Shown: in pieces, positions 42,124 to 51,177 of the stretch
Position numbering within the stretch: position 1 is the first letter of the stretch
Layout of the letters: every line of letters begins with the position of its first letter
Assembly: GCF_002934545.1 (NCBI RefSeq)
Contig: NZ_PTJA01000004.1
Span: 62,001 to 126,000, forward strand
Direction: 5' to 3'
DNA from: Lacrimispora xylanisolvens
Lineage (GTDB): Bacteria; Bacillota; Clostridia; Lachnospirales; Lachnospiraceae
Length of the DNA stretch: 64,000 bases
Made by a program: the position numbers and the translations under genes
Notes under the pieces: model-generated
What the model was told of the DNA's origin: nothing
Database searches by the model: none
What the model saw: only the letters and a program-made list of their open reading frames with translations

Positions 42124-43283
42124 TCAGACTATGTGTGGTAACTGGCAGCCGGGCGGAATACGGTCTGCTGACTCCATTAATCCGGAATATAATGAAAGAC
42201 CAGGACTTGAAACTACAGCTTCTGGTTACGGGAACTCATCTGGATACCCGGTTCGGACTTGATTATCAGGCAATGGAACAGGACGGAATTGTGATTGACG
42301 AAATGGTGGAAATGAATCTGGCCAGTGACACTTCCTATGGCATCTGCAGATCCATGGGACTGGAGCTGATTGGTATTTCCGGGGCCTTTGAACGGTTAAA
42401 ACCCCATATGATACTGCTTCTTGGAGACCGCTATGAGATTTTTACGGCAGCAAGTGCCGCTGTGATCTGCAAGATTCCAATCGCCCACATACATGGAGGG
42501 GAACTGACTCAGGGGGCTTATGACGACTGCATGCGTCATGGAATCACTAAAATGAGTTATCTTCATTTTACCAGCACGGAAGAATACAGAAAGCGGGTGA
42601 TCCAGCTGGGAGAATCGCCTGACAGAGTTTTTAACGTGGGTGCACTGGGCATAGAACAGATTAAGAGTCTGACTCTCCTGTCAAAAGAGCAGCTGGAACA
42701 ATCACTTCATACAGCTCTGCCCTCCCCTCTTTCCCTGGTCACATACCATCCGGCTACCCTGGATCCTTTCAGTGCAAAAAATCAGTTTCAGCCGCTTTTA
42801 GACGCTCTGGATTCCTTTCCAGAGCTATTTACGGTGTTTACAGGGAGCAACGCCGACACTGGTGGAATTCAGGTCAATGAAATGGCGAAATCCTATTCCA
42901 GACAACATCCGGAGCGGGCGGCATTCATTTCTTCTTTAGGTTCCCTTCGGTATTTAAGTCTGATGAATCTGAGCAGGCTTGTTATCGGCAACTCTTCCAG
43001 CGGAATTTTGGAGACTCCCGCCTTTCATGTTCCCACAGTGGATATCGGACTCCGGCAAAAAGGCAGAATAAAGCCAGATTCTGTTATCAGCTGCGGTACA
43101 ACCGCCGAAAACATCCGTAATGCAATTACTCAGGCAATGAATCTGGATCTCAAGAACCATAAGTACGAAAATCCCTATGATTGTCCGGGAACCAGCCAAA
43201 AAATCCTGACATGCATAAAAGAGGCGTTTCACAAGGGAATTCATTTAGAAAAAGAATTTTATGATATTGATTGGAGACTGTAA
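42120..43283 (+). CDS. legG: LegG-like hydrolysing NDP-sugar 2-epimerase, NeuC family (387 aa)
   Basis: Converts the NDP-linked diacetamido-trideoxyglucose to the free manno sugar. Motifs VTGSRAEYGLL, LLLGDRYEIFTAA, HIHGGE and GNSSSGILE are as in NeuC. Overlaps legI by 4 bp (ATGA) and legF by 1 bp (TAATG). Normal length. Confidence 0.91.
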   Translation: MIRLCVVTGSRAEYGLLTPLIRNIMKDQDLKLQLLVTGTHLDTRFGLDYQAMEQDGIVIDEMVEMNLASDTSYGICRSMGLELIGISGAFERLKPHMILLLGDRYEIFTAASAAVICKIPIAHIHGGELTQGAYDDCMRHGITKMSYLHFTSTEEYRKRVIQLGESPDRVFNVGALGIEQIKSLTLLSKEQLEQSLHTALPSPLSLVTYHPATLDPFSAKNQFQPLLDALDSFPELFTVFTGSNADTGGIQVNEMAKSYSRQHPERAAFISSLGSLRYLSLMNLSRLVIGNSSSGILETPAFHVPTVDIGLRQKGRIKPDSVISCGTTAENIRNAITQAMNLDLKNHKYENPYDCPGTSQKILTCIKEAFHKGIHLEKEFYDIDWRL

Positions 43284-43990
43284 TGATCCGGAATAAAAGA
43301 GTTCTTGCAATAATACCAGCCAGAAACGGCTCAAAGGGCATCAGGGATAAAAATATCAAAGAAATGAATGGGAAGCCATTAATGGGATATACCATTGATG
43401 CCTGCATAAAAGCAGGATTTTTTGACGATATCCTTGTATCTACCGATTCAAAGCTTTATCAACAGACAGCGGTAGAACTTGGTGCCTCAGCTCCATTTTT
43501 ACGACCTCCTCACCTCTCTGGTGATGAAGCAGCCTCTGGTGATGTGATCCTCCACGCAATAAATGAAATGAAAAAGCTTGGGAAGGAGTATGACTATTTT
43601 ATGCTGCTTCAGCCTACCTCTCCCCTGAGAAATGAAGAACATATCCTGGAAAGTATGAATTTGCTGTTTGAAAAACATGCCGATTCTGTAATCAGTGTCT
43701 GTCCTTATGACTGTAAATGTTATCTGTCCGTGGAAATTGCTGAAACCGGTGAACTTAAAACGCCAGATTCCTTAAAAAAACAAATAAGGAGACAGGATGT
43801 AAAATCCGGCTTCCGGATCAACGGCGCCATCTATCTTACATCTGTCCCCAATTTTCTTAACTATGGTAATTTTTACAGCGGAAAAACTTATCCCTATTTT
43901 ATGAATCCTTTCGACTCTGTCGACATCGATGACAACGATGAGTTCTATCTGGCAAAACTCATACTTCGTGACAGAGCTGGTACGTCATGA
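43283..43990 (+). CDS. legF: CMP-legionaminate cytidylyltransferase, NeuA family (235 aa)
   Basis: Activates the nonulosonic acid with CTP; the CMP-sugar is the donor for the Maf-type enzyme. AIIPARNGSKGIRDKN (P-loop-like CTP site) and LLQPTSPLR are hallmark motifs, as is DIDDNDEFYLAK. The ATG at 43283 is preceded by GGAG; an upstream in-frame TTG is less likely. Last gene of the operon; its end overlaps the convergent peptidase gene by 6 bp and no terminator is visible between. Confidence 0.91.
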   Translation: MIRNKRVLAIIPARNGSKGIRDKNIKEMNGKPLMGYTIDACIKAGFFDDILVSTDSKLYQQTAVELGASAPFLRPPHLSGDEAASGDVILHAINEMKKLGKEYDYFMLLQPTSPLRNEEHILESMNLLFEKHADSVISVCPYDCKCYLSVEIAETGELKTPDSLKKQIRRQDVKSGFRINGAIYLTSVPNFLNYGNFYSGKTYPYFMNPFDSVDIDDNDEFYLAKLILRDRAGTS

Positions 43991-45130
43991 GGGTTGGCAG
44001 GTCATAAGGCCCAGAGCCAGTAGTGCACTTTTCTCCAACTGGTCTGCTGTTGTGTATTCGCTTGTGGTATGCACCTCATTCATACCGCAGGCGACCACAA
44101 TGCCCCTGATTCCGTTGCGTACAAAATGGTTGTTATCGCTGCCGCCCAGTGTTTTATGGGTGATGGCCTCTACGCCAATGTCATCGCAGACCCTTCTAAA
44201 GCGCTTTACCACTTCTTCATCCTCATGGATTTCATAAGCCTCGATCTGCTTTTCAAAGGTAACTTCTATGCTTCCCCCGCGGCAGCCCGCAGCTTCTTCA
44301 AAGACTTTTTTCAGCTTTTCCCATTCTTCCATAGCACGGTCATCCTTAAGGCTGCGAATCTCACCAATTAAAATACACTCATCCGCAACAATATTTCCCT
44401 GCTTTCCTCCGCTTATCTTTCCGATGTTAACCGTAGTCTCTTCGTCAGCCCACCCCTGCCTGATGCGGGATATGGCGGTTGCTGCAATCTCTATGGCATT
44501 GATTCCAAGCTGGGGGCAGAAACCGGCGTGGGCATTTTTTCCCTTTACTTTGATTTCAAAGGACAGAAGGGTAGGCGCTGCCAACGCTGCATTGCCGATC
44601 TCACCGCTTAAGTCAAACACGTATGCCTGTTTGGAATGGATGGTCGAATAGTCCGCAAGCTGGCTGCCTTTTCCGTAATTTTCTTCTGCCACAGGGAACA
44701 AAACTTCAATATCCGAATGGGGAATATCTTGCTCCTTCATACTGCGGACTGCCTCCAATATGGCTGCAATTCCGGAAAGATCGTCTGCTCCCAGAACCGT
44801 CTCTCCTTCAGAAGTAATCACACCGTTTTCATCCTCTGTGGCATGCTTCCCAATTCCGGGTCTCACCGTATCCATATGAGCGGATAAAAGAACCGGTTCT
44901 CCAGCCGTATTGCCTTTTAAATAACCGTAGAGATTACCTGTTGGAATTGCATCTCCATAACCTGCTATCCGTTCTTTCAGACGAATACCAGCATCATCTT
45001 CTTTCACGGCAAATCCCAGCTGTTTCATCTCTTCAATCAGATAATCTGCAATTTCTCTCTCATGATACGTCTCTGAATCAAATTCCACCATTCGTTTAAA
45101 CTGGCTGACCAGCCTGCTTCTGTTAATCAT
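43985..45130 (-). CDS. M20 family metallopeptidase, PepT-like (381 aa)
   Basis: Cytoplasmic di-zinc aminopeptidase/tripeptidase-like. Metal ligands are visible in SAHMDTV, LGADDLSG and VAEENYG, a dimerisation domain lies in the middle, and GGSDNNHF plus the C-terminal VHTTSEY complete the site. Relatives include tripeptidase T and carboxypeptidase G2; substrate unclear. Starts 18 nt downstream of the two-domain GST gene, so it may be co-transcribed with the sulfur cluster and release cysteine from peptides. Confidence 0.9.
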   Translation of the reverse strand: MINRSRLVSQFKRMVEFDSETYHEREIADYLIEEMKQLGFAVKEDDAGIRLKERIAGYGDAIPTGNLYGYLKGNTAGEPVLLSAHMDTVRPGIGKHATEDENGVITSEGETVLGADDLSGIAAILEAVRSMKEQDIPHSDIEVLFPVAEENYGKGSQLADYSTIHSKQAYVFDLSGEIGNAALAAPTLLSFEIKVKGKNAHAGFCPQLGINAIEIAATAISRIRQGWADEETTVNIGKISGGKQGNIVADECILIGEIRSLKDDRAMEEWEKLKKVFEEAAGCRGGSIEVTFEKQIEAYEIHEDEEVVKRFRRVCDDIGVEAITHKTLGGSDNNHFVRNGIRGIVVACGMNEVHTTSEYTTADQLEKSALLALGLMTCQPS

Positions 45131-45148
45131 TCAATCACCTGCCTGGAA

Positions 45149-47125
45149 TTATTTAGTCACTGATTCCTGTCTTTTAAACTTTTCTTCTGGAGTTTTACTT
45201 AACTGTTTTCTGTTCTGCGGGGCTGACCAGATGCCTTCGTAATCAATCTGATCCACAAAGCGGGAATTAAAATCCTGGAAAAGAGATTTGTTATCTGATC
45301 TCGATGCCGCAATATCGCGGAAATAGGTATTATTCCGAAATGCAGGGATCACATATAAATCTTTTAAGTATCCCCATATGTTTTCATAGTCCACCACTCT
45401 GCGTTTAATGGGACCAAGGTTTCTGTAGTAATGGGTATCAAACCTTGCCAGCGTTACAAAAAGTCTGACATCACTGTCTGTTACATAATCTCCGAATAAA
45501 AACCGGCTGGCAGACAGCCGTTCCTCAATCTGATCCATGGCACGGTAAAAATCGTCAAAAGCCTCTTCATAGGCTGTGATCGACTGAGCAAACATCATGC
45601 GGTAAGTGGCATTATTGACATTTGGAAACAGCCAGTCATTATAGGCATCGATCTCACTTCTTAACTCAACCGGATAAAGATCCGGTGCATCAACCGCCTG
45701 AAACGGACGGAATGCTGTTTCGAAATAATTCGTCAGCCTGTGATAATCATTATTTACTACCTTTTTTGTGGTAATATCTACCAGAGCCGGAACGGTGCAG
45801 CGACCTTTGTAATCAGGATCAGCATTGTAATAAAACTCGCTTAAAAACTGTGCTTTTAAAACAGGATCTTTTCTGTCCTCATTATACACGAATTCCCATC
45901 CATATGCACTATTTTCTTTGCTGTGCCCCACAAGATTAATTCCAATCGCCTCTTCCAGACCCAGCAGCTCTCTTACGATAGACGCCCGGTTAGACCAGTG
46001 GCAGCCTTTTGCCCAAAACAGCCGGTACCGTCCCCTCTCTGCCTTTAACTCTCCTTCTGCCTCTCCAAATGGTGTTGTAAAGTGATTGGGCTGGCGGATA
46101 AAGGCTCCTCTTTCATCGATTTCATTCTCGATCTCTTTTGGCCTGGGTCTTGGTACTGGGCTGCTCCCTGTATGAAACTGGATTTTGTCTCTGCCATGAG
46201 GCGTATTCCATGAAGTTAGATCCGGACCCTTTGGTACGATTTTATATGGATTACCAGCCACCGCACACAAATGATAATGCTTCTTAATTGCTTCAAAATC
46301 AGTCGTTTCCTTAAATTCAGGTAACGAATACAGATCTCTTACATAGCCCCAGAGATTTTTAAAATCGGTAATACGGCTGCGGTTTAACTGAAAGCCATTA
46401 TAATATGCACTGTCAAAGCGTGCCAGAGTTACGTAAAGGCGCACATCGGATTCTGTAATGCTGTCTCCAAAAAGGTAACGGCTTTTACCAAGCCTTTCCT
46501 CCAGCCAGTCCAGGCGGGAGAACACCAGATTATAAGCCTCGTTGTAAGCTTCCTGACTTCTTGCAAAACCTGCCTTATAGACTCCGTTATTAATTTCATG
46601 GTATAGAATCTCATTTAATTCGTCGATTTCCCTGCGCAGATTTTCCGGATATAAATCAGGCGCACCTGGCTTATGATACTTCTTCCATTCCACTTCCCAG
46701 TATTTTGTCAGGTTAAAGTAGTCGTTATTTACCACCTGCCCGGTTGTTAAATCAACGACTGCAGGTACGGTAAATCTTCCGCTGTAATTTTCATCTGCTT
46801 TTAGATAAGCCTCACTTAAATACCGGATTCCCAGCACCGGATCTTTTCCACCCTCATCTAATGTAAACGCCCAGTCCGTTCTCCCCACATCCGGTCTGAC
46901 CGGATCAAGAGTTCCAAGGCTTATCACATCTTCCAGTCCCAGAAGCCTTCTTACGATGACAGACCTGTGTGCCCATGGGCAGGCAGGTGACCAGATCAGA
47001 CGGTAGCGTCCCGCTTCCACCGGAAGATTTCCCTCCTCTGTACCAAAAGGAGTTGTAAAACGGTTTTTCTGGCGTTTAAATGTTCCATCCTGCTGGACTT
47101 CTTCTTTAATAAACTTTTCTGACAT
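45149..47125 (-). CDS. Tandem fusion of two Xi-class glutathione-transferase-like domains (658 aa)
   Basis: Two complete glutathionyl-hydroquinone-reductase-like units (ECM4/YqjG family, about 320 aa each) in one chain. Unit 1 has the catalytic motif SPACPWAHR (Cys49), unit 2 AKGCHWSNR (Cys375). Each has the thioredoxin-like part with VVNNDY and the helical part with LFGD.(I/V)T.SD.RL and NLWGY-like blocks. A linker rich in Pro (about 320-332) joins them. Such enzymes reduce S-conjugates, classically with glutathione, which most clostridia do not make. Part of a run of sulfur genes. Confidence 0.9.
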   Translation of the reverse strand: MSEKFIKEEVQQDGTFKRQKNRFTTPFGTEEGNLPVEAGRYRLIWSPACPWAHRSVIVRRLLGLEDVISLGTLDPVRPDVGRTDWAFTLDEGGKDPVLGIRYLSEAYLKADENYSGRFTVPAVVDLTTGQVVNNDYFNLTKYWEVEWKKYHKPGAPDLYPENLRREIDELNEILYHEINNGVYKAGFARSQEAYNEAYNLVFSRLDWLEERLGKSRYLFGDSITESDVRLYVTLARFDSAYYNGFQLNRSRITDFKNLWGYVRDLYSLPEFKETTDFEAIKKHYHLCAVAGNPYKIVPKGPDLTSWNTPHGRDKIQFHTGSSPVPRPRPKEIENEIDERGAFIRQPNHFTTPFGEAEGELKAERGRYRLFWAKGCHWSNRASIVRELLGLEEAIGINLVGHSKENSAYGWEFVYNEDRKDPVLKAQFLSEFYYNADPDYKGRCTVPALVDITTKKVVNNDYHRLTNYFETAFRPFQAVDAPDLYPVELRSEIDAYNDWLFPNVNNATYRMMFAQSITAYEEAFDDFYRAMDQIEERLSASRFLFGDYVTDSDVRLFVTLARFDTHYYRNLGPIKRRVVDYENIWGYLKDLYVIPAFRNNTYFRDIAASRSDNKSLFQDFNSRFVDQIDYEGIWSAPQNRKQLSKTPEEKFKRQESVTK

Positions 47126-47175
47126 TCCGATTCCCTCTTTCTTTTATTCTTCCCTTAAATCCCATCAATCAGGAT

Positions 47176-47667
47176 TTATTTATGTTTCATATCTTCTCTG
47201 CCATACTCATCTGCAAACCGGAATGTCTGAGGCAGCATAAATCCCTGATTCTCCATCCATTTTAAAGAATCTTCTGTTCCGCTGAAGATGCACATCGCAG
47301 TCTTATTTCTTCTGAATCCCATTTTTTCATAAAGAGCCACTGTTCTTGGATGGGTATAGAGAATAATATTCTGACCCCTTACCTGATCAAGCAGTTTTGT
47401 AATCAGGGTTCTTCCTATTCCCTGTCCCTGAAATTCATCGTCAAGTGCGATATTATAAATAGCTGCCTGACAGACACCGTCAGACAGCGCTCTTCCAACG
47501 CCTATTATCTTTTCTTCGTGATAGACAAAGACCACTGCATAGCTGTTTGTGAAAATAGTCTCCTGTTCTTCTGCGGTGTGATCCGATAAACCAGAACGGC
47601 GCAGAACATCGGAAACCTCCTGCCAGTTGATATTTTCTTTTGTTGTTTTAAATGTAATCTCAGACAT
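47176..47667 (-). CDS. GNAT-family N-acetyltransferase (163 aa)
   Basis: Acetyl-CoA-binding motif DDEFQGQGIGRTLITKLL, C-terminal YEKMGFRR, followed by an extra segment to residue 163. In Bacillus, GNAT enzymes inside cystine-transporter operons N-acetylate S-substituted cysteines for breakdown (SnaA/SnaB type); the same context here suggests, but does not prove, such a role. AGGAGG precedes the ATG and the start overlaps the end of the upstream GST-like gene by 8 bp. Confidence 0.85.
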   Translation of the reverse strand: MSEITFKTTKENINWQEVSDVLRRSGLSDHTAEEQETIFTNSYAVVFVYHEEKIIGVGRALSDGVCQAAIYNIALDDEFQGQGIGRTLITKLLDQVRGQNIILYTHPRTVALYEKMGFRRNKTAMCIFSGTEDSLKWMENQGFMLPQTFRFADEYGREDMKHK

Positions 47668-48682
47668 GCTGCTCCTCCTGAAGCAGGAACTTCTCTTTGG
47701 GATTCCTGCTTAAAAATTCTCTATCAGCCTGAAGCTCCCAGCCACTTACATCTGGTCCCTTCGCCACAATGGAATGCACATTTCCCCACAACGGTTTTAA
47801 ATGGGGAGAAAGCTGATAATGTCTTTTATAAATATCAAAATATGTACTTTCTTTAATTTCAGGAACATGATATAAATCTCTGGCATAAGACCACAGATTT
47901 TTATAATCTGTCAGTCTTTTTTTGTTTGCTTTAAAAACCTGATGATATACTACATCAAATCTGGCAAGGGTGGGATACAGCCTGATGTCGGAATCAGTAA
48001 TATAATCTCCCAATAAAAACCGCCTGCTTTCCAACCTTTTATCTAAAATATCCATTGCTTCAAAAAACAGATGGTACGCCGTTTCATATGCAGCCTGAGA
48101 CCGTGCAAATCCAATGTCATAAACACCGTTATTGATCCTATGAAAGATAAAATGGTTCCACTGGTCGATTTCTTCTCTTAAATCTGCCGGATACAGCTCC
48201 GGTGCTGATTTCTTATGGTATGGTTTCCATGCCGTTTCAAAATAAACAGGAATCCAGAAATGATCATTATTCACTCCCCGTCCTGTAAAGGTATCTGCCA
48301 GAATTGGTACCGTTGGTCTTTCCTTATAATCTCCTCCAGGCGCATCCCTGTCATATAGTTCTTTTAAATAATGAATGCCTAAAACAGGATCTTTTTCACC
48401 CGGATCTTCAGTAAATACCCAGCCTTTGGGATCTCTGTAGATTCCTGTTGTTCCCAGGCTGATCACACGATCAAGTCCAAGCAGTCTTCTTGCAATCACC
48501 ACTTTATGTGCATGGGGACAGGCTGGCATCCACAGGAGTCGATACCGGTCTGGTTCCACCGGCCATTCTCCCTCTTTATCGCCAAATTTGTCTCGAAAAA
48601 AATTTTCCTGTATTGTTATTTCACCATCTGACTGAATCTGATGGCGAAACGTGTTTTCAAAAATTTCAACACCTTCAGCCAA
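47660..48682 (-). CDS. Xi-class glutathione-transferase-like protein (340 aa)
   Basis: ECM4/YqjG-type protein. The active site reads MPACPHAHK, so the Cys is kept but Trp of CPW is His. C-terminal helices include FLLGDYITDSDIRLYPTLARFD. I favour the TTG at 48680-48682 as start, with AAGGAGG 8 nt upstream; an ATG eight codons earlier overlaps the ABC ATPase gene and has only a weak site. Co-transcribed with the transporter. Confidence 0.85.
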   Translation of the reverse strand: MAEGVEIFENTFRHQIQSDGEITIQENFFRDKFGDKEGEWPVEPDRYRLLWMPACPHAHKVVIARRLLGLDRVISLGTTGIYRDPKGWVFTEDPGEKDPVLGIHYLKELYDRDAPGGDYKERPTVPILADTFTGRGVNNDHFWIPVYFETAWKPYHKKSAPELYPADLREEIDQWNHFIFHRINNGVYDIGFARSQAAYETAYHLFFEAMDILDKRLESRRFLLGDYITDSDIRLYPTLARFDVVYHQVFKANKKRLTDYKNLWSYARDLYHVPEIKESTYFDIYKRHYQLSPHLKPLWGNVHSIVAKGPDVSGWELQADREFLSRNPKEKFLLQEEQHV

Positions 48683-48695
48683 ACCGTCCGCCTCC

Positions 48696-49460
48696 TTATA
48701 TTGCATATTCCGTGTTTTCCAGCATATGGATTTTCACCAGAAATTCCTTTAACCGCTCATTGTCCGGATTGTCAAAAATCTGTTTTGGAGTGCCGTCTGC
48801 CACAATTTTTCCGTTTTCTAAAAAGATAATGCGGTTAGCCACATTCTTTACGAAATTCATTTCATGGGTTACTAAAAGTATGGTATTGCCTTCGGTAGCC
48901 GCCTTTTTAATTGTGACCAGAACTTCACTGACCAGCTCCGGGTCTAATGCTGATGTAGGTTCATCCATCAAAAGCAGTTTGGGCTCCATAGCAAGTGCTC
49001 TTGCAATTGCCACCCGCTGCTGCTGACCCCCTGATAAATGCCTGGGGTAATGGGTAAGCCGGTCGCCCATTCCCACTTTTTCAAGCTGTTTCTCAGCAAT
49101 CCTCTTTGCTTCGCTCTTCTTTATCTTTTTTACCACAGTTAAGCCTTCCATCACATTTTCCAGTGCGGTCCGGTTTTTAAAAAGGTTGAACTGCTGAAAC
49201 ACCATCTCTGTATAACGCCTTAACTCCAGCTTTTCTTTTGCGGACCGGGTAGTTAAATTAATTTCTTTATTATTAATCCGTATTGTTCCCTCCTCCGGCT
49301 TCTCCAGCAGATTAATGGAGCGCAGAAGCGTGGATTTCCCAGTTCCGGAAGGCCCGATAATTGCCACAACGTCACCTTCTTCAATATCCAGATCCACATG
49401 ATCTAAAACCACATTGCTGCCATACTTTTTGCACAGTCCGCGAATTTCAACCACACTCAT
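48696..49460 (-). CDS. Polar amino-acid/cystine ABC transporter ATPase (254 aa)
   Basis: ATPase of the GlnQ/TcyC/TcyN type: Walker A GPSGTGKST, signature LSGGQQQRVAIARALA, Walker B LLLMDEPTSALD, H-loop THEMNF. Follows its permease gene by 3 nt. The sulfur setting suggests cystine or an S-conjugate of cysteine as substrate. Confidence 0.93.
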   Translation of the reverse strand: MSVVEIRGLCKKYGSNVVLDHVDLDIEEGDVVAIIGPSGTGKSTLLRSINLLEKPEEGTIRINNKEINLTTRSAKEKLELRRYTEMVFQQFNLFKNRTALENVMEGLTVVKKIKKSEAKRIAEKQLEKVGMGDRLTHYPRHLSGGQQQRVAIARALAMEPKLLLMDEPTSALDPELVSEVLVTIKKAATEGNTILLVTHEMNFVKNVANRIIFLENGKIVADGTPKQIFDNPDNERLKEFLVKIHMLENTEYAI

Positions 49461-49463
49461 CTT

Positions 49464-50189
49464 CTATGCCTCCTTTTTCTCTGCAATCTGTTCCGGAACG
49501 CTCATCTTCTTTTCTATGTAAGTAAAGAGGCGTTCAATAAAAATGGTAATAACCCAGTAAATGATAGCGAGGGAACAGTATACTTCAAAGTAACGATAGC
49601 TGTTTCCTGCCAGGATTTTGCCCTGTGCTGTGATTTCCACAACCGAACAGGTAAAGGCCAGCGAAGTGCCCTTTACGAGTCCGATAAGGGAGTTTCCAAG
49701 AGAAGGGATTGCCACCGTTACAGCCTGGGGAAGAAGAACCCGATAGAAAATCTGCAGCCCATTCATTCCTAATGACTTGGCTGCCTCCACCTGACCTTTT
49801 TCTACAGACTGTATGGCGGCACGAATGGTTTCTGAATCAAATGCTGACTGGTTTAACCCAAGTGCTACGATTGCAAAAATAATCGGCGGGATCCCATTGA
49901 CGTTATAGGATGTTCCATTATAAAAATTGTAATATTTTAAGAAAATGGGTATTCCAAAGTACGTTAAGTACAGCTGAACGATAATAGGAGTTCCTCTGAC
50001 CACTGAAACAAACAGGGTACAAAGCTGCTGTAATACCGGTATGCGATGTATCTTTACAATAGCAATGAAGAGTCCTGCCACCCAGCCAATAATTAACGCA
50101 ATCAGCGTCAGCTGTATGGTTACCGGTAAATATTTTAATAATAAGGGGATCTCTGTAAATACCAGCTGCCAATCAAATATTTTGCTCAT
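49464..50189 (-). CDS. Polar amino-acid/cystine ABC transporter permease (241 aa)
   Basis: Membrane subunit with five hydrophobic segments, FVSVVRGTPIIVQLYL (EAA-type loop) and AAKSLGMNGLQIFYRVLLPQA, both typical of His/Glu/cystine transporters. GGAGG precedes the ATG. Confidence 0.93.
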   Translation of the reverse strand: MSKIFDWQLVFTEIPLLLKYLPVTIQLTLIALIIGWVAGLFIAIVKIHRIPVLQQLCTLFVSVVRGTPIIVQLYLTYFGIPIFLKYYNFYNGTSYNVNGIPPIIFAIVALGLNQSAFDSETIRAAIQSVEKGQVEAAKSLGMNGLQIFYRVLLPQAVTVAIPSLGNSLIGLVKGTSLAFTCSVVEITAQGKILAGNSYRYFEVYCSLAIIYWVITIFIERLFTYIEKKMSVPEQIAEKKEA

Positions 50190-50212
50190 CTTGTGCCTCC
50201 AGCCATGGGTTT

Positions 50213-51148
50213 TTATTTATAAGAAGGAGAATAGTCGGAACCGAACCATTTCAAGTTGATTTCCTTAGAGGTTCCGTCTTCGATCACTTCTTTTAATGCC
50301 TGATTCAGATCTTCAACCAGCTTTTCATTTCCCTTGCTTACAATTAAGTAGCTGTAAGGCTCTTCCATTAAATCCTTTGCTACATCACTGCTGATAGAGA
50401 CACCAGTCACATTAAAATTAAATTCTTTCTCGTAATATTCAAACATCGGTTTATCCATTAATACAAAATCATATTTTCCAGCTTCCACATCCTGAATCTG
50501 AAGAACCAGATCCTCGTCGCTATACTCGATGTTAATGGCTTTCTGAGGATTTGCTGCATTGTAGTTCTCCAAAGCAGTTGTAATGTTAATTCCGGATTGT
50601 GATATGGTTTTTAATCCGGAAAGATCTTCCCAGGTGTTAATACTCTCCGCCTTTTTATTGTCTTTTGCAAAAATTGCCACGTACTCATTAGCGAAAATAG
50701 GATCTGTAAATAAATATTTTTCTTTCCTCTTTTCATTTTTCGCGAAATTATTCACTCCGATCTGATAACGGTCTGAATCAAGTCCTGCAAAAATTGATGG
50801 AAAATCGGTTACTTCTATTTCCAGTTTATACTGGGGAAGGCGGTCAAATATAGCTTTAATCAGTTCAATGTTATGGCCAGTCAGCTGATTACTGCTGTCT
50901 ACAAAGGTAAATGGTTTAGGGGATCCGCCTGTTGCTGCATAAATTGTAACAGGTTCTGCCGCTGCAGTAGTTTCACTTCCTGACTGGGCAGCCACAGAGC
51001 TGGTTTCCTCTTTCTTTGATTCTTCTGACGCTTTTGCCGTGGTGGTTTCAGCTGGTTTCTGTGAATTGCTGCATCCGGATAATGCTCCTAATATGGTGGC
51101 TGCTCCCAATACTCCAACTATCGCTTTTTTTAATCGATCTCTTTTCAT
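50213..51148 (-). CDS. Amino-acid/cystine ABC transporter binding lipoprotein (311 aa)
   Basis: Signal peptide and lipobox LSGC (Cys26), a Glu/Ser/Thr-rich linker, then an SBP_bac_3 domain from about residue 68 (TGGSPKPFTFVDSSNQLTGHNIELIKAI). FAKNEKRKEKYLFTDPIF is the typical middle block. Anchored outside the membrane; delivers the ligand to the permease encoded next. Confidence 0.93.
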   Translation of the reverse strand: MKRDRLKKAIVGVLGAATILGALSGCSNSQKPAETTTAKASEESKKEETSSVAAQSGSETTAAAEPVTIYAATGGSPKPFTFVDSSNQLTGHNIELIKAIFDRLPQYKLEIEVTDFPSIFAGLDSDRYQIGVNNFAKNEKRKEKYLFTDPIFANEYVAIFAKDNKKAESINTWEDLSGLKTISQSGINITTALENYNAANPQKAINIEYSDEDLVLQIQDVEAGKYDFVLMDKPMFEYYEKEFNFNVTGVSISSDVAKDLMEEPYSYLIVSKGNEKLVEDLNQALKEVIEDGTSKEINLKWFGSDYSPSYK

Positions 51149-51177
51149 AATTTTTTCTCCTCTTTTTAATTCGATTT

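Noticed and set aside
33759-43990. Flagellar glycosylation island
   Set aside because: Maf and leg genes fit this at first sight, but no flagellin, hook or motility gene is in the window, and the operon begins with unrelated small proteins behind a sigma-K-like promoter. It remains the main alternative.
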